From Clostridiales bacterium (GTDB lineage Bacteria; Bacillota; Clostridia; Christensenellales; Borkfalkiaceae), in the NCBI GenBank assembly GCA_015071005.1, contig SVIG01000002.1, positions 248,001-312,000 on the forward strand: a DNA stretch of 64,000 nucleotides, given 5' to 3'. Of the stretch, positions 39,148 through 49,042 are shown one piece after another. Below the pieces are notes generated by a model, which saw only the letters and a list, made by a program, of their open reading frames with translations, made no database searches and was not told where the DNA came from. The position numbers and the translations under genes were made by a program. Position 1 is the stretch's first letter. Every line of letters starts with the position of its first letter.

Positions 39148-42078
39148 TTATGCTTTCACAAGTCTAAACGAGCGAATCTCAAAAGGCTTAAATTGCAGGT
39201 TTTCACAAGCCTCGCCGACCTTATCTTCCAAAAGGTTGACTTCGCTATCCATACGGTAGCCGCTCGGCAGTTTCAAGCGCGTTTGCGCCCCTTTACCCGC
39301 TTTTTCAAACATACGAAGAATATAACCGTGGGTATCGTACGCAGGCTTAAACGCCGTAATCGCGATCTGGCCGTTATCCACGCTCGGCATTGCAAGCGCG
39401 ACGTTGCCGTACAGACAGCACGCGTTAAAATCGCTCGCCAAATCGTCCACCGCAATCGGGTCAAAGCCGCCCGTGTGCGGATAGAGCGCGTATTCGTAAT
39501 GAATAGGTTTTTGCTCGGAATCGTGGTCGGGATAGTTCGTCGAGCGGAGCAAGTTCAAGGAAACAATCCCTTGCTTTGCCATAAAGCCGCTCTTTGCATT
39601 GTTGATAAGCGCAAAGCCCATTTCTTCGTTAGAAATATCCATCCACTTTTGACAGCACGTTTCAAATTGCGCCGCGTCGTGCTCCGTATCGTCCGTCGTC
39701 GGGCGCGCAAGATAGCCGAACTGAATGTCGCTACGCGCAACGTCCGCCCATGCCTTGGGCAAGAATTCCGCACGGAGCATATAGCCCGTGTTCTTCCAAT
39801 CTACGTCGTGCTTGATTTGGATAAGGCGTTCGCTCTTATGCAAAACAATCGTTTGGGTAAGACGGGATTCCCTGTACGCGTACTCCTGCTGAATTTCGGT
39901 AATATCGCCATAGGTGCGTACCGTGGTCGAGTTCAACGACATATATTGTTCCATTTGGTCGCGATAATCGTCCTCAAAATCCCACGCGTCGCCGCGATCG
40001 ATAAATACGCGGAGTTTATTCGCGCTTTCCACCGCCGTTTTGCCGTTTTCCTTTAAGACGATCGAGCTGAACGAACCGTCTTTATCAAGATTTATCGTAT
40101 AATAGTCCGTTTCCAAGCACTCCACACCGTCATTTTCCGCGTTCAACGCGTACACGGTAGGCGCAATTAGCGTTTGATTGCCACAATAATACAGATATTC
40201 GTCGCCAGATTTTACAATTTTGGAAATGGGATTTCCCGAGAAATTCATTAAGCCTTTGTCTTTCGTTGCTACAAAGCTTGCGCCTTCCTCGTTTGCCATC
40301 TTTTCCAAGCTTGCAAAAAGCACCTTGTACGCGGCGTCCGTTTCATCGTACACACGGCGAATCGACGAGCCGGGGATAATATCGTGGAATTGATACAAGA
40401 GCGCTTCTTTCCACATTTCGTCCATAAGCTTCTTATCCCCTGTTTTCCCTAAACAAGAAAGCAAGGTTTCGTACGAAAGCATCTTCCCTTCAAACGCACG
40501 GTTGAAATTCTTATTGTTCGATTCCGACGTATACGTACCGCGGTGCTTTTCCAAGTACATTTCACCGTTATATAAGGGCAATTCTTTCTTTTTAAGGGTG
40601 TCGAAATAGCTTCTCGCCGTCGCCATTTTTACCTTCGGCAGGGTGGGCGCGTCCGCCAAACGCAAACAGCGCTGCACCATAATTTCCGACGTACCGCCGC
40701 CACCGTCCCCGATACCGTAGACCATCAAATAGTCGTCCTTCGGATCTTCGGGGCGCAAATTCCATTTGCCGCGCATAAGCGCCAACGCGGTTGCGTGGGA
40801 GTTATACGTTCCCTCAGGGGGCATATGTACGCACACTTCCGTGCCGTCAATACCCGCCCAACGGAAGCTATGATACGGGAATATCGTGCGGTTTGACCAA
40901 GAAAGCTTGATCGTCATAAAGGAATCCTGCGCACTTTGCTTTAATACCTGCGGCATACAAGCGCTATAACCGAACGTATCGGGCAACCAACGCAAGTTCA
41001 CGTAAGAACCAAGTTCCTCCTGCCAAAACTTTTGCCCATAAAGTTCTTGACGAACGAGCGATTCTTCGCAGGGCAGGTTAGTGTCGTTTTCCACCCAGCC
41101 GCCGCCTACCGGCTCTAACCGACCTTCCTTCATATATTTAAGCAGTTCGTTATAGAGCTTGGAATCGAGCCGTTTCATCCATTCGAGCTGTTGAGGTTGG
41201 GAAACGACAAAATGGAAATTAGGGTACTTTTTCAATAAGTAAAGGGCATTAGAGAAAGTACGCTTTGCCTTACGCTTACTCTCGCGAATCGGCCAAAGCC
41301 AAGCAAGGTCCAAATGCGCGTGCCCTACCGCCGTCACCTGCATCTCGTCGCTCTTTTCAAGCGCATAAAGCCCTTTGATAATTTCCTTCCCTTTTGCATA
41401 GTAATCGGGATCGTCGTACACAATCAAGTTCATGATTTTACGAAGCTCGAAAATAATCTTCGCCTTCATCTTGTTCTCACGCGGAGTACATCTTATCAAA
41501 TCGAAGAACACGTCGAAATCCCAATAAAGCTCGATCATTTTCATATTGCGGCGCACAACCGCGCAGGAAAGGAGCTCCGCGTCCTTTTTGAACTCGCCCA
41601 AAATACTATTCGACGCCGCGTCTATGTAAAGATCGATATTGCCGTCCTCGTCTACGAGTCCGTCCAACGGATAATAGCGTTTTTCCGCCGCCCCGCCCGT
41701 TTCATTGAAAATGGGCGAGCCTGCCGTAAAGCCCTTCACCGCGCTACCGTCTTTGTCTACCAGTAACCCTTCGCCATCGTTGGAAAAGTCCAAATAAAGA
41801 TCCTTGCGGTCGATGTCGTCGGGCAGTTTGCCCGTCACATGGAACCACGCGCAAGCAAAGTTGGTCTTTGACCAAACTTCCCCCACTTGAATGGGTTGGA
41901 AGGTCAAATTCGGGATATTTTCAAAAGGCTCGGGTTCTTCGGAAAACGCAAACTCCGCCTTTAAGGGAAGAATCTGCGTATGGCAACGTTTTTTGAATTC
42001 GCCTCCTAAAAACTGCTGAAGGTTCCATTCCATATTCCCTTCGTAAATATAGCAATGCTCAAATTTAGGTTGATCCAT
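39148..42078 (-). CDS. GH38 alpha-mannosidase
   Basis: This 976-residue glycoside hydrolase family 38 enzyme has no signal peptide. The catalytic domain has GHAHLDLAWLWPIRESKRKA with metal-binding His and Asp, then QPQQLEWMKRL, GGGWVENDTNLPCEESLVRQ and RWLPDTFGYSACMPQVLKQ, in which the Asp is the nucleophile. A three-helix middle (QFHDIIPGSSIRRVYDE) and beta-sandwich C-terminal domains follow. It removes alpha-linked mannose from imported oligosaccharides. It is the second gene of a two-gene operon with another GH38 enzyme. AAAAAGGA precedes the ATG. Confidence 0.93.
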   Translation of the reverse strand: MDQPKFEHCYIYEGNMEWNLQQFLGGEFKKRCHTQILPLKAEFAFSEEPEPFENIPNLTFQPIQVGEVWSKTNFACAWFHVTGKLPDDIDRKDLYLDFSNDGEGLLVDKDGSAVKGFTAGSPIFNETGGAAEKRYYPLDGLVDEDGNIDLYIDAASNSILGEFKKDAELLSCAVVRRNMKMIELYWDFDVFFDLIRCTPRENKMKAKIIFELRKIMNLIVYDDPDYYAKGKEIIKGLYALEKSDEMQVTAVGHAHLDLAWLWPIRESKRKAKRTFSNALYLLKKYPNFHFVVSQPQQLEWMKRLDSKLYNELLKYMKEGRLEPVGGGWVENDTNLPCEESLVRQELYGQKFWQEELGSYVNLRWLPDTFGYSACMPQVLKQSAQDSFMTIKLSWSNRTIFPYHSFRWAGIDGTEVCVHMPPEGTYNSHATALALMRGKWNLRPEDPKDDYLMVYGIGDGGGGTSEIMVQRCLRLADAPTLPKVKMATARSYFDTLKKKELPLYNGEMYLEKHRGTYTSESNNKNFNRAFEGKMLSYETLLSCLGKTGDKKLMDEMWKEALLYQFHDIIPGSSIRRVYDETDAAYKVLFASLEKMANEEGASFVATKDKGLMNFSGNPISKIVKSGDEYLYYCGNQTLIAPTVYALNAENDGVECLETDYYTINLDKDGSFSSIVLKENGKTAVESANKLRVFIDRGDAWDFEDDYRDQMEQYMSLNSTTVRTYGDITEIQQEYAYRESRLTQTIVLHKSERLIQIKHDVDWKNTGYMLRAEFLPKAWADVARSDIQFGYLARPTTDDTEHDAAQFETCCQKWMDISNEEMGFALINNAKSGFMAKQGIVSLNLLRSTNYPDHDSEQKPIHYEYALYPHTGGFDPIAVDDLASDFNACCLYGNVALAMPSVDNGQIAITAFKPAYDTHGYILRMFEKAGKGAQTRLKLPSGYRMDSEVNLLEDKVGEACENLQFKPFEIRSFRLVKA

Positions 42079-42099
42079 TTTTTCTTTTTCCTTTTTCGT

Positions 42100-44496
42100 T
42101 TATTCTTTATATTCGGTGAAAAGGACTTCCGTCCATTCCCCATTTTCAATTTTCCAAGTCTTGACTTCGTAGGGCTTAAACGCCGTTTGCAGTTTGCCTA
42201 CCCCTTTCCAATCGATCGCAACGTCCGTTTCTCTGCCTTCGCATTCATAGGCGCGGAATACGTAGCCCTTACCATCTTCCGATTTCTTCATCGCGGAAAC
42301 AACTATGTTGTTTTCCGAAATCACACAGCCCTCGTAATGCAAGGGCAGTTTGCCTTGGTGATGATTTTCAAGAATATGCGTAACGGGTGTATTGAATAAA
42401 AGCGCCTTGCGGAAAATTTCACTCTTATTTTCTACCGTCGCGGCTGTCAAGCCGTAATAAAATTCGTGCGGGCCTTGATCGGTGTAGTTGCTCTCTTCCG
42501 TCCGCGTTAAGCCGTGGTCGCAGTAAATCGGGCTGCGGATTGCAGTCAGCGCAAGCTCGTTCCCCTTTGCGGAGTAGCTGTACTTGCAATCGTTCAAAAT
42601 CGCCAAGCCGTTCGTTTCATCGCCGACCATAGCCCAAGTGAGCGCCGATTCTTCCTCGCCGTTGCACGGTCTTTCGTACGCCATGAACGGGATTTCATAG
42701 ATGCTTCTCGGGCGTTCGGTATTCACGGGGAACACAAATTTGAGCATTTTGTGTTTTTCATTCCAATTCATCTTCACGCGCACACGCAAAACGTCTTCGC
42801 CCATGCCAAGCGTATAATATTGCGCCAACGTAGAATTGCCGTACGCGGAAGTGACTTTAATCGTCGAGCGAAGAGCATTCCCCTCGATTTTTTCTATTTT
42901 TTGGAAGATAAACTCGCCAATCTCGTTGTCAAAATAGTTTTTGCCATGGCTCCAAGTATCGTGCGCCGTTTCGTCGATAATCACCGCCTTTGCCGCGCTA
43001 GCCAAAAGCTCTTTCCCCGTCTTCTTATTTTTCAAGGAAGAAATCCTGCCTTCGCCGTCGAATTCGACCGTCAAATATTCGTTTTCAAGGCGCAAATTTT
43101 CCTTGTCTATAACCTCGGGCGCAGGTTTATCCACCTCGACGAAATTGAACCGTCCGTAAGGCGTGAAATAGTACACGGTATACCCGAATGACGGTACTTT
43201 CGCCTTGAAAATGGTGTTTTCACGGTTGAATACAGGCTCCGCTTCCGACGTAATGAGCGCGAAAGGTACCTCCTTTCCGTCCACGTCGCGCACCGCCGTT
43301 GCCTTGGCGTTAATTTCGATGATTTCTTCCACTTCAAACGGATGTGGATTGAAAACAACAACAGGCAAACCGTATTTCGTCTCCGTCGTATCGATCTTCC
43401 AAGAAAGGGTTTGCGTCGCGCTGTTTTTTTGCTTTTCGGCAATCGAAATCGCTTCGTAGCCCATGTACGTACTGTTATCGTACGCGCTCTTGACGCAGCA
43501 GCCGCCTAAAATATCGTGGAAGGTAAGGAAATTGAGGTTTTCCCAACCCTTTTGAAGCTCGCAAGTCGAGTAATCCTTCCCCGTCAAAAGCTTGGAAAGC
43601 ACGGAAAATCTTTCCGCCGCCGTCAGTTTCGTGTCCCCTTTTCGCAGCAAAGTCTTCACTTCGGACACCGCACTATAACAACCGCTCGCATGGTGCTGTA
43701 ATTCGTCCTTCAAAACGGGAATCTCGCGCGTTTTCTCGTATTCTTCGAAAAACTCCACGGGGTCCGCCATAATCAGCTCGTACTTGCCGTCTTTTTTCGC
43801 GTTGTACTCGCGAATCAACTCGATGTTTTGGATCGTAGGTCCGCCGCCGTGGTTGCCTACGCCGTAATATCCCATAAATTCCGTACCCTTGTACGTTTCA
43901 GCACAAGCAGCTAAATACTGCTCCAATTCTTCCATCGACGTGAAGTTTTTACAGTAGGCTTCGTGGATACGGAAAGCCCCCACCTTCGAGCCGTCGGGGG
44001 ATTCCCACGTAAAGATGTTGTCTTTTAACTCTTTTTCGTAGAACATCGGGCGCATAAACACGTAATAGCTCATGCCGCTCTTACGCAAAATTTGCGGCAT
44101 CATCGCGTTGTGTCCAAAGCTGTCCACGTTGTATCCAACTTTCGCCGTCGCACCGAATTTTTCAAAGAAATAGCGCTGCGAATACAAGCTTTGACGAGCG
44201 AAATTCTCACCGCTTGGAAGATTGCAGTCGGGCTGTACCTTCCAACCGCCCACGATGATAAAACGCCCTTCTTGAATTCGCGCTTTCATCTCCTCGAACA
44301 TCTCCTCGTCGAAATCCTCTATCCATTCGTAAACAGACGAAGAGGAGCAAACGAATTTGAAATCGGGGTATTCTTTCATACGGTCCAACGCGGAACGAAT
44401 GGTCGCTTTGGACTCACAGCTCCCTTCCTGCCAAGACCATACCCAAGCAGGATCCAAATGCGCGTTACCGATCATATACACTTTTTGTTTCGACAT
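42100..44496 (-). CDS. GH38 alpha-mannosidase, second paralogue
   Basis: This 798-residue GH38 enzyme is distinct from its neighbour. It opens directly with the catalytic domain, YMIGNAHLDPAWVWSWQEG, then VGGWKVQPDCNLPSGENFARQ and VGYNVDSFGHNAMMPQILRKSG with the nucleophile Asp. FHDILGGCCVKSAYDNS forms the helical part. It lacks the N-terminal domain of about 240 residues present in the other protein. It probably has a different linkage preference. It is the first gene of the pair, behind a TTGACA/TAAAAT promoter; AAGGAA precedes the ATG. Confidence 0.92.
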   Translation of the reverse strand: MSKQKVYMIGNAHLDPAWVWSWQEGSCESKATIRSALDRMKEYPDFKFVCSSSSVYEWIEDFDEEMFEEMKARIQEGRFIIVGGWKVQPDCNLPSGENFARQSLYSQRYFFEKFGATAKVGYNVDSFGHNAMMPQILRKSGMSYYVFMRPMFYEKELKDNIFTWESPDGSKVGAFRIHEAYCKNFTSMEELEQYLAACAETYKGTEFMGYYGVGNHGGGPTIQNIELIREYNAKKDGKYELIMADPVEFFEEYEKTREIPVLKDELQHHASGCYSAVSEVKTLLRKGDTKLTAAERFSVLSKLLTGKDYSTCELQKGWENLNFLTFHDILGGCCVKSAYDNSTYMGYEAISIAEKQKNSATQTLSWKIDTTETKYGLPVVVFNPHPFEVEEIIEINAKATAVRDVDGKEVPFALITSEAEPVFNRENTIFKAKVPSFGYTVYYFTPYGRFNFVEVDKPAPEVIDKENLRLENEYLTVEFDGEGRISSLKNKKTGKELLASAAKAVIIDETAHDTWSHGKNYFDNEIGEFIFQKIEKIEGNALRSTIKVTSAYGNSTLAQYYTLGMGEDVLRVRVKMNWNEKHKMLKFVFPVNTERPRSIYEIPFMAYERPCNGEEESALTWAMVGDETNGLAILNDCKYSYSAKGNELALTAIRSPIYCDHGLTRTEESNYTDQGPHEFYYGLTAATVENKSEIFRKALLFNTPVTHILENHHQGKLPLHYEGCVISENNIVVSAMKKSEDGKGYVFRAYECEGRETDVAIDWKGVGKLQTAFKPYEVKTWKIENGEWTEVLFTEYKE

Positions 44497-44532
44497 AAGC
44501 TTCTTTTTCCTTATTCAAACTACTATGCTATT

Positions 44533-44561
44533 ATTTTACCCTATAACGTGCGAACTGTCAA
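44533..44561 (-). promoter_or_regulatory. Sigma-A promoter of the GH38 pair
   Basis: The minus strand reads TTGACA (44561-44556), 17 bases, TAAAAT (44538-44533). Confidence 0.8.
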
Positions 44562-44671
44562 TATCATTTTTTAATTTTCTTGTTTCGTTTTTTCACATTT
44601 TATCCTGCTAAAATAAACGAAATTTACAAAAAAATTATTAAAATGAGTATACCATGTACGTGTTGAAATGT

Positions 44672-44710
44672 AAAAGCCGCCGTGCGCTTGTCTATTGCGC
44701 TCGGCGGCTT
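44672..44710 (-). terminator. Terminator of the polysaccharide cluster
   Basis: AAGCCGCCG/CGGCGGCTT, then after a mismatch GCGC/GCGC, with a T-rich tail on the minus strand. It lies 20 bases after the last gene of the cluster and marks the end of the operon. Confidence 0.85.
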
Positions 44711-44730
44711 CCCAAATTACTCTTCCTTTT

Positions 44731-45912
44731 TTATAAATCCAAGTCTTTTAACAATTTTGCAATACGTTCTTTTTTATCCTTTGGCATATTTACATTCGCT
44801 TTTATCTCTCGAGATACGTTTTGGGAATCTTTGCCAAAGAGCAATCGACACCAGCGTTTAATTTGATAAAAGGGCAATAGAATTTTTCGTTTTTCTAAAT
44901 TAGGATATTGCAACTTTAATTCCTTATACGGCAAAAAAATTCTCGACCATAAATATCGAAATCGTCCTCCCCTTCTAACGTGCTGCACAGCCACACGATT
45001 TTCAATATCCGCATACATACCAGCATATAGAATGTAATCTTGTATATTTTTTACAATTTGCGTTTCCTCAACGTCACCAAACCATACGGCGGCCGTTTCT
45101 TCCACCGCTTTAGCAAACGTTAATAATCCTCCGTTTTGCAAAAGTTCAATACAAGTGCTCGATTGATAACGCCCCTGCCTTTGCAAAAAATATATATCCA
45201 AAAATGGTCGCACACCGCATCCACCAATTTCAAAATGTTTTGCCATATGCGCAATGTGATAAAAATAAAACATTTCATCCGTCATCACTCTATTATAGGA
45301 TCGAGTTTCTACAACATTTTCCCAAATAGTATATAAAATATCACTAGACTTTTGCGCGCGCCCCTCTTCCACCAAACTATGATGCAATTCTAAATGCACA
45401 CCGCTCGGCGCAAACAAAGAAATGTCGTGAGAAGATTCCACTTCCTTATATTGATACTCTAGCTCCTGTATCAAAATTTCTTTGATTTGCTCTAAATTCG
45501 ACTTATCAATCAAAACGTCAATATCACAGCTTGTGCGCATCCAAGGTTCAGGATAGTATTTACGAATAACACTTCCCTTCAACGGAATAAACGGAATTTT
45601 TGCTCGCTCCAAGGTATTACAAATCTGTTCAAATTCATATTGAATCTGTTCGTAACGGAAGACCGCCATGTTACGCTCTTGCAAAAAGTGTTTTTGTGTC
45701 TCCGATTCATCAGGCAATAAACCGTTGTTATCTAGCGCGTCGCCTATTAGATGCGCCAAGTCATGCCGTTTGGAAAGCTTGAATAAAGCAGGCAAAACTT
45801 CAGGTGTTATTAAATTTTGAATATCTTTACAAAGCTCCTCTCCTTTCATCTCGAAACGAAGCAACGCAAAAAATATTTTTTCAACCGTTCGTTGCATACC
45901 TGCCCCCGTCAT
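44731..45912 (-). CDS. Nucleotidyltransferase-fold protein of the polysaccharide cluster
   Basis: This protein of about 390 residues fits the uncharacterised nucleotidyltransferase family often found in capsule and lipopolysaccharide loci. The core is AKIPFIPLKGSVIRKYYPEPWMRTSCDIDVLID, where the DIDVLI metal-binding pair is visible, followed by VHLELHHSLV. What it modifies is unknown. Two starts are possible: the ATG at 45912, one base after the ugd stop, or the one at 45897. The stretch between them is one copy of the GCRTACCTGCCC motif (read on the other strand), so the N-terminus may have been formed by that repeat. It is the last gene of the cluster. Confidence 0.78.
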   Translation of the reverse strand: MTGAGMQRTVEKIFFALLRFEMKGEELCKDIQNLITPEVLPALFKLSKRHDLAHLIGDALDNNGLLPDESETQKHFLQERNMAVFRYEQIQYEFEQICNTLERAKIPFIPLKGSVIRKYYPEPWMRTSCDIDVLIDKSNLEQIKEILIQELEYQYKEVESSHDISLFAPSGVHLELHHSLVEEGRAQKSSDILYTIWENVVETRSYNRVMTDEMFYFYHIAHMAKHFEIGGCGVRPFLDIYFLQRQGRYQSSTCIELLQNGGLLTFAKAVEETAAVWFGDVEETQIVKNIQDYILYAGMYADIENRVAVQHVRRGGRFRYLWSRIFLPYKELKLQYPNLEKRKILLPFYQIKRWCRLLFGKDSQNVSREIKANVNMPKDKKERIAKLLKDLDL

Positions 45913-45913
45913 T

Positions 45914-47098
45914 TTAATCTCTAAAATATAAATCCCTTGTATAAACTTTCTCTAAAACGTCCTTAATTTCTTCATTATAGCGATTCGCTAAAATCACGTC
46001 ACAAATTGATTTAAACTCCTCTAAATCACGAATCACACGACTATTAAAGAACGTATCATCCCGCATAGTCGGCTCGTAAATCACCACTTCGATTCCCTTT
46101 GCTTTGATACGTTTCATAACGCCTTGAATACTGCTTTGACGGAAATTATCGCTGCCTGCCTTCATCGTTAAGCGGTATACACCTACCACTTTAGGCTGTT
46201 TTGCAATGATTTGATCCGCAATGAAATCTTTTCTTGTCCCATTTGCCGCAACGATGGCGGAAATGATATTCTGCGGTACGTCGTTATAATTCGCAAGCAA
46301 CTGCTTTGTATCTTTAGGCAAACAATAACCGCCGTACCCAAACGAAGGATTATTGTAATGCCCACCAATACGAGGATCTAATCCAACCCCTTCGATAATC
46401 GATTTTGTATCCAACCCTCTCACGCACGCATACGTATCCAGCTCGTTGAAAAAGGAAACACGCAACGCCAAATAGGTGTTTGCAAACAATTTTACCGCTT
46501 CCGCTTCGGTTGGATTCATAAAACGCACTTCAATATTTTCTTTCAGCGCGCCTTCTTGTAACAATTTCGCAAACGTCTCCGCCGCCTTTTTCAATCTTGC
46601 ATTACGAACTGGTGTACCAACGATAATGCGGCTAGGATACAAGTTATCATACAACGCCCTGCCTTCCCTCAAAAATTCGGGGCTAAATAAAATATTGTCA
46701 CAACAATATTTTTCTCGGACGCTTTCCGTAAAACCAACGGGCACGGTACTCTTTACTATCATAACCGCATCGGGATTTACCTCAATGACTTGCTCGATAA
46801 CGCTTTCCACCGACGACGTATCGAAGTAATTCTTACGTTCGTCATAATTAGTCGGCGTGGAAATAATCACAAGCTCGGCATCTTTATACGCCGCCGCACC
46901 ATCTGTCGTTGCCGTTAAACGCAACTCTTTCGTCGCCAAATACTCCTCAATTTCTTTATCGACTATGGGCGACTTTTTATTGTTAATAAGTTCCACCTTG
47001 GCGGGTACAATATCCACCGCCGTTACTTCATTGTGCTGCGAAAGCAACACTGCCATAGAAAGACCGACGTAGCCGGTTCCTGCGACTGCTATTTTCAT
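45914..47098 (-). CDS. ugd: UDP-glucose 6-dehydrogenase
   Basis: Ugd oxidises UDP-glucose to UDP-glucuronate with two NAD. The N-terminal Rossmann motif is [42 protein letters not shown] and [21 protein letters not shown] follow. The catalytic cysteine is in [16 protein letters not shown]. Length of 394 residues is typical of the short Ugd type. It works with the UDP-glucuronate 4-epimerase upstream to make UDP-galacturonate. AAGGAG precedes the ATG. Confidence 0.94.
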   Translation of the reverse strand: MKIAVAGTGYVGLSMAVLLSQHNEVTAVDIVPAKVELINNKKSPIVDKEIEEYLATKELRLTATTDGAAAYKDAELVIISTPTNYDERKNYFDTSSVESVIEQVIEVNPDAVMIVKSTVPVGFTESVREKYCCDNILFSPEFLREGRALYDNLYPSRIIVGTPVRNARLKKAAETFAKLLQEGALKENIEVRFMNPTEAEAVKLFANTYLALRVSFFNELDTYACVRGLDTKSIIEGVGLDPRIGGHYNNPSFGYGGYCLPKDTKQLLANYNDVPQNIISAIVAANGTRKDFIADQIIAKQPKVVGVYRLTMKAGSDNFRQSSIQGVMKRIKAKGIEVVIYEPTMRDDTFFNSRVIRDLEEFKSICDVILANRYNEEIKDVLEKVYTRDLYFRD

Positions 47099-47240
47099 TT
47101 CTTTTTCTCCTTAATATTCATTATGAAGAAACAGACTCCTCGCCAAACGTCTCCGTAGCAAAAAATCCGTTCTTTGAAAATACAGTTGCACCCTTGTCCC
47201 TATGGTGTCTCCTATGGCAACTCGGTTGCAAACTTAATTT

Positions 47241-48314
47241 TTATACCTTATAAAACTCTTTATACCATTCGGCAAATTTTCGAAGCCCCACCCGAAGCGG
47301 CGTGGCAGGCTTGAAACCAAAATCCTCTTCCAAAGCGGAAGTATCCGCATACGTTACAGGCACATCCCCTGCTTGCATAGGCACAAGTTCTTTATGCGCC
47401 TCAAAATCATAATCCACAGGAAGTACTTCCGCACGAATAAGCTCTTGCTGTAAAATATCCACGAAATCAAGGAGATTTTCAGGGCTGCTATTGCCGATAT
47501 TATACACTTTATACGGCGGCAAAGGCAAACCGTCCTCTCCGTTTTGTTTTTCGGGCGCGTGTTGCATAACGCGCTTTACGCCCTCTACGATATCATCTAC
47601 AAACGTAAAATCACGTTTGCAGTTACCATAATTAAAAATTTGAATTTTATCCCCTTTCAACAGCTTGTTCGTAAATCCAAAATACGCCATATCAGGACGT
47701 CCAGCAGGCCCGTAAACAGTAAAGAATCGAAGCCCCGTTGAAGGAATATTATACAGCTTACTATAAGCGTGCGCCAATAATTCGTTGGATTTTTTCGTTG
47801 CCGCATACAAAGACACGGGATTATCCACTTTATCGTCTGTGGAATACGGAACTTTTTTATTCGAGCCGTACACCGACGAACTGGATGCGTAAACCAAATG
47901 TTCTACTGGATTATGTCGGCACGCCTCCAAAATATTATAGAAGCCTATCAAATTCGCTTCAATATATACATCAGGATTGGTAATCGAATATCGAACCCCT
48001 GCCTGCGCCGCCAAGTTGACAACCACTGCAGGTTTATGTTCAGTGAAAATGCTGTCAATCAGTACCTTATCCGCAATACTCCCACGAACAAAATCCCATT
48101 CGCAATCTTCTTTTTCACTCACCGCTTTTTCGATTTCCGAAAGGCGATATTCTTTAATGGATACATCATAATAATCATTCATATTATCAATGCCGACAAT
48201 ATGAATATTTTGATAGGAGCGCAAAAGTTCCAAGACGAGATTACAGCCGATAAACCCTGCCGCACCCGTCACAAGAATTGTTTGGTTATTCAAATCTACG
48301 TTTTGTTTTAACAT
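47241..48314 (-). CDS. UDP-glucuronate 4-epimerase family protein
   Basis: This 357-residue short-chain epimerase has TILVTGAAGFIGCNLVLELL for NAD binding and SSSSVYGSNKKVPYSTDDKV with VSLYAATKKSNELLAHAYS. The Tyr-x3-Lys catalytic pair is present, and GLRFFTVYGPAGRPDMAYF follows. These are characteristic of UDP-glucuronate 4-epimerases that make UDP-galacturonate for capsules. A 141-base gap without a clear gene separates it from ugd. Its start overlaps the nucleotidyltransferase gene by seven bases. Confidence 0.88.
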   Translation of the reverse strand: MLKQNVDLNNQTILVTGAAGFIGCNLVLELLRSYQNIHIVGIDNMNDYYDVSIKEYRLSEIEKAVSEKEDCEWDFVRGSIADKVLIDSIFTEHKPAVVVNLAAQAGVRYSITNPDVYIEANLIGFYNILEACRHNPVEHLVYASSSSVYGSNKKVPYSTDDKVDNPVSLYAATKKSNELLAHAYSKLYNIPSTGLRFFTVYGPAGRPDMAYFGFTNKLLKGDKIQIFNYGNCKRDFTFVDDIVEGVKRVMQHAPEKQNGEDGLPLPPYKVYNIGNSSPENLLDFVDILQQELIRAEVLPVDYDFEAHKELVPMQAGDVPVTYADTSALEEDFGFKPATPLRVGLRKFAEWYKEFYKV

Positions 48315-49042
48315 ATCCCCTTGTACTCCTTTTGCACTCTTTCATAGCTTTCCAAGTTACCGATATCATAGCGTTTACCAGGCATTTCCATTGCGTGAAC
48401 AGTCGTTTGCGTACAAAGCCAAGCAATATAACTACCAGGCGCATCTACCCCACAACCGCTTTCAATGCCCTTTTTCACAAGTCTTGCATCTTCTTTCGTG
48501 TAATAATAGAAGGGAGGGCAAGCCCAATTCGATTTCGGTTCAGCAGGTTTTTCCGTTAAAAGAAGAATTTTATCATTTTCGTCTACTTCCGCTACGCCGC
48601 TCTTTTGCAACTTTTGCATGGATGCTTCATAATAACGCATAATGCAAGACGTACCCTTTTCCTTCGCATAAACGATAAACTTCGTCAAGCTAAAATCAAG
48701 AAGGTTATCCCCTGCGATTACCAACATATCGTCGTCAAGTGAAAGTTCATCAATGGCAAATTGAATATCGCGCACCGCGCCAAGACGGGTTTCGTTTGTA
48801 CTTGTGCCGTCATCGACAACTGTAATCTTTTGAGCCTTTTGGGCGCACCATGTACGGAAACAATCCGCAAATTTATGATTGGAAATCACCACGTATTCGT
48901 CTACTACACCAAGCAAATCAATGTCGTCAATCAACCAATCTAGAATCGTTTTATCCTGTACTTTTAACAATGGTTTCGGAAAGTTTTCTGTTAAAGGATA
49001 CAATCTCGTTGCATATCCTGCTGCTAAAATTAAACATTTCAT
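48308..49042 (-). CDS. Sugar-1-phosphate nucleotidyltransferase
   Basis: This 244-residue protein has the RmlA-like fold with LILAAGYATRLYPLTENFPKP for nucleotide binding, AGDNLLDFSL with the metal-binding Asp, and SGVAEVDENDKIL. It is short, lacking the long C-terminal part of RmlA. It overlaps the GHMP kinase gene by four bases. The pair could activate a free sugar in two steps, sugar -> sugar-1-P -> NDP-sugar. The sugar is not evident; the kinase suggests a uronic acid. Confidence 0.85.
   Translation of the reverse strand: MKCLILAAGYATRLYPLTENFPKPLLKVQDKTILDWLIDDIDLLGVVDEYVVISNHKFADCFRTWCAQKAQKITVVDDGTSTNETRLGAVRDIQFAIDELSLDDDMLVIAGDNLLDFSLTKFIVYAKEKGTSCIMRYYEASMQKLQKSGVAEVDENDKILLLTEKPAEPKSNWACPPFYYYTKEDARLVKKGIESGCGVDAPGSYIAWLCTQTTVHAMEMPGKRYDIGNLESYERVQKEYKGIC

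Noticed and set aside
39148-44496. GH38 pair as a frameshifted single gene
   Set aside because: Each protein has its own complete catalytic motifs, start signal and stop, and the two sequences are only distantly alike.
47099-47240. Possible small gene or RNA in the gap between ugd and the epimerase
   Set aside because: The 141 bases contain short repeated pieces (CCTATGG, TTGCAA) but no open frame with a ribosome site, no strong hairpin and no clear promoter.
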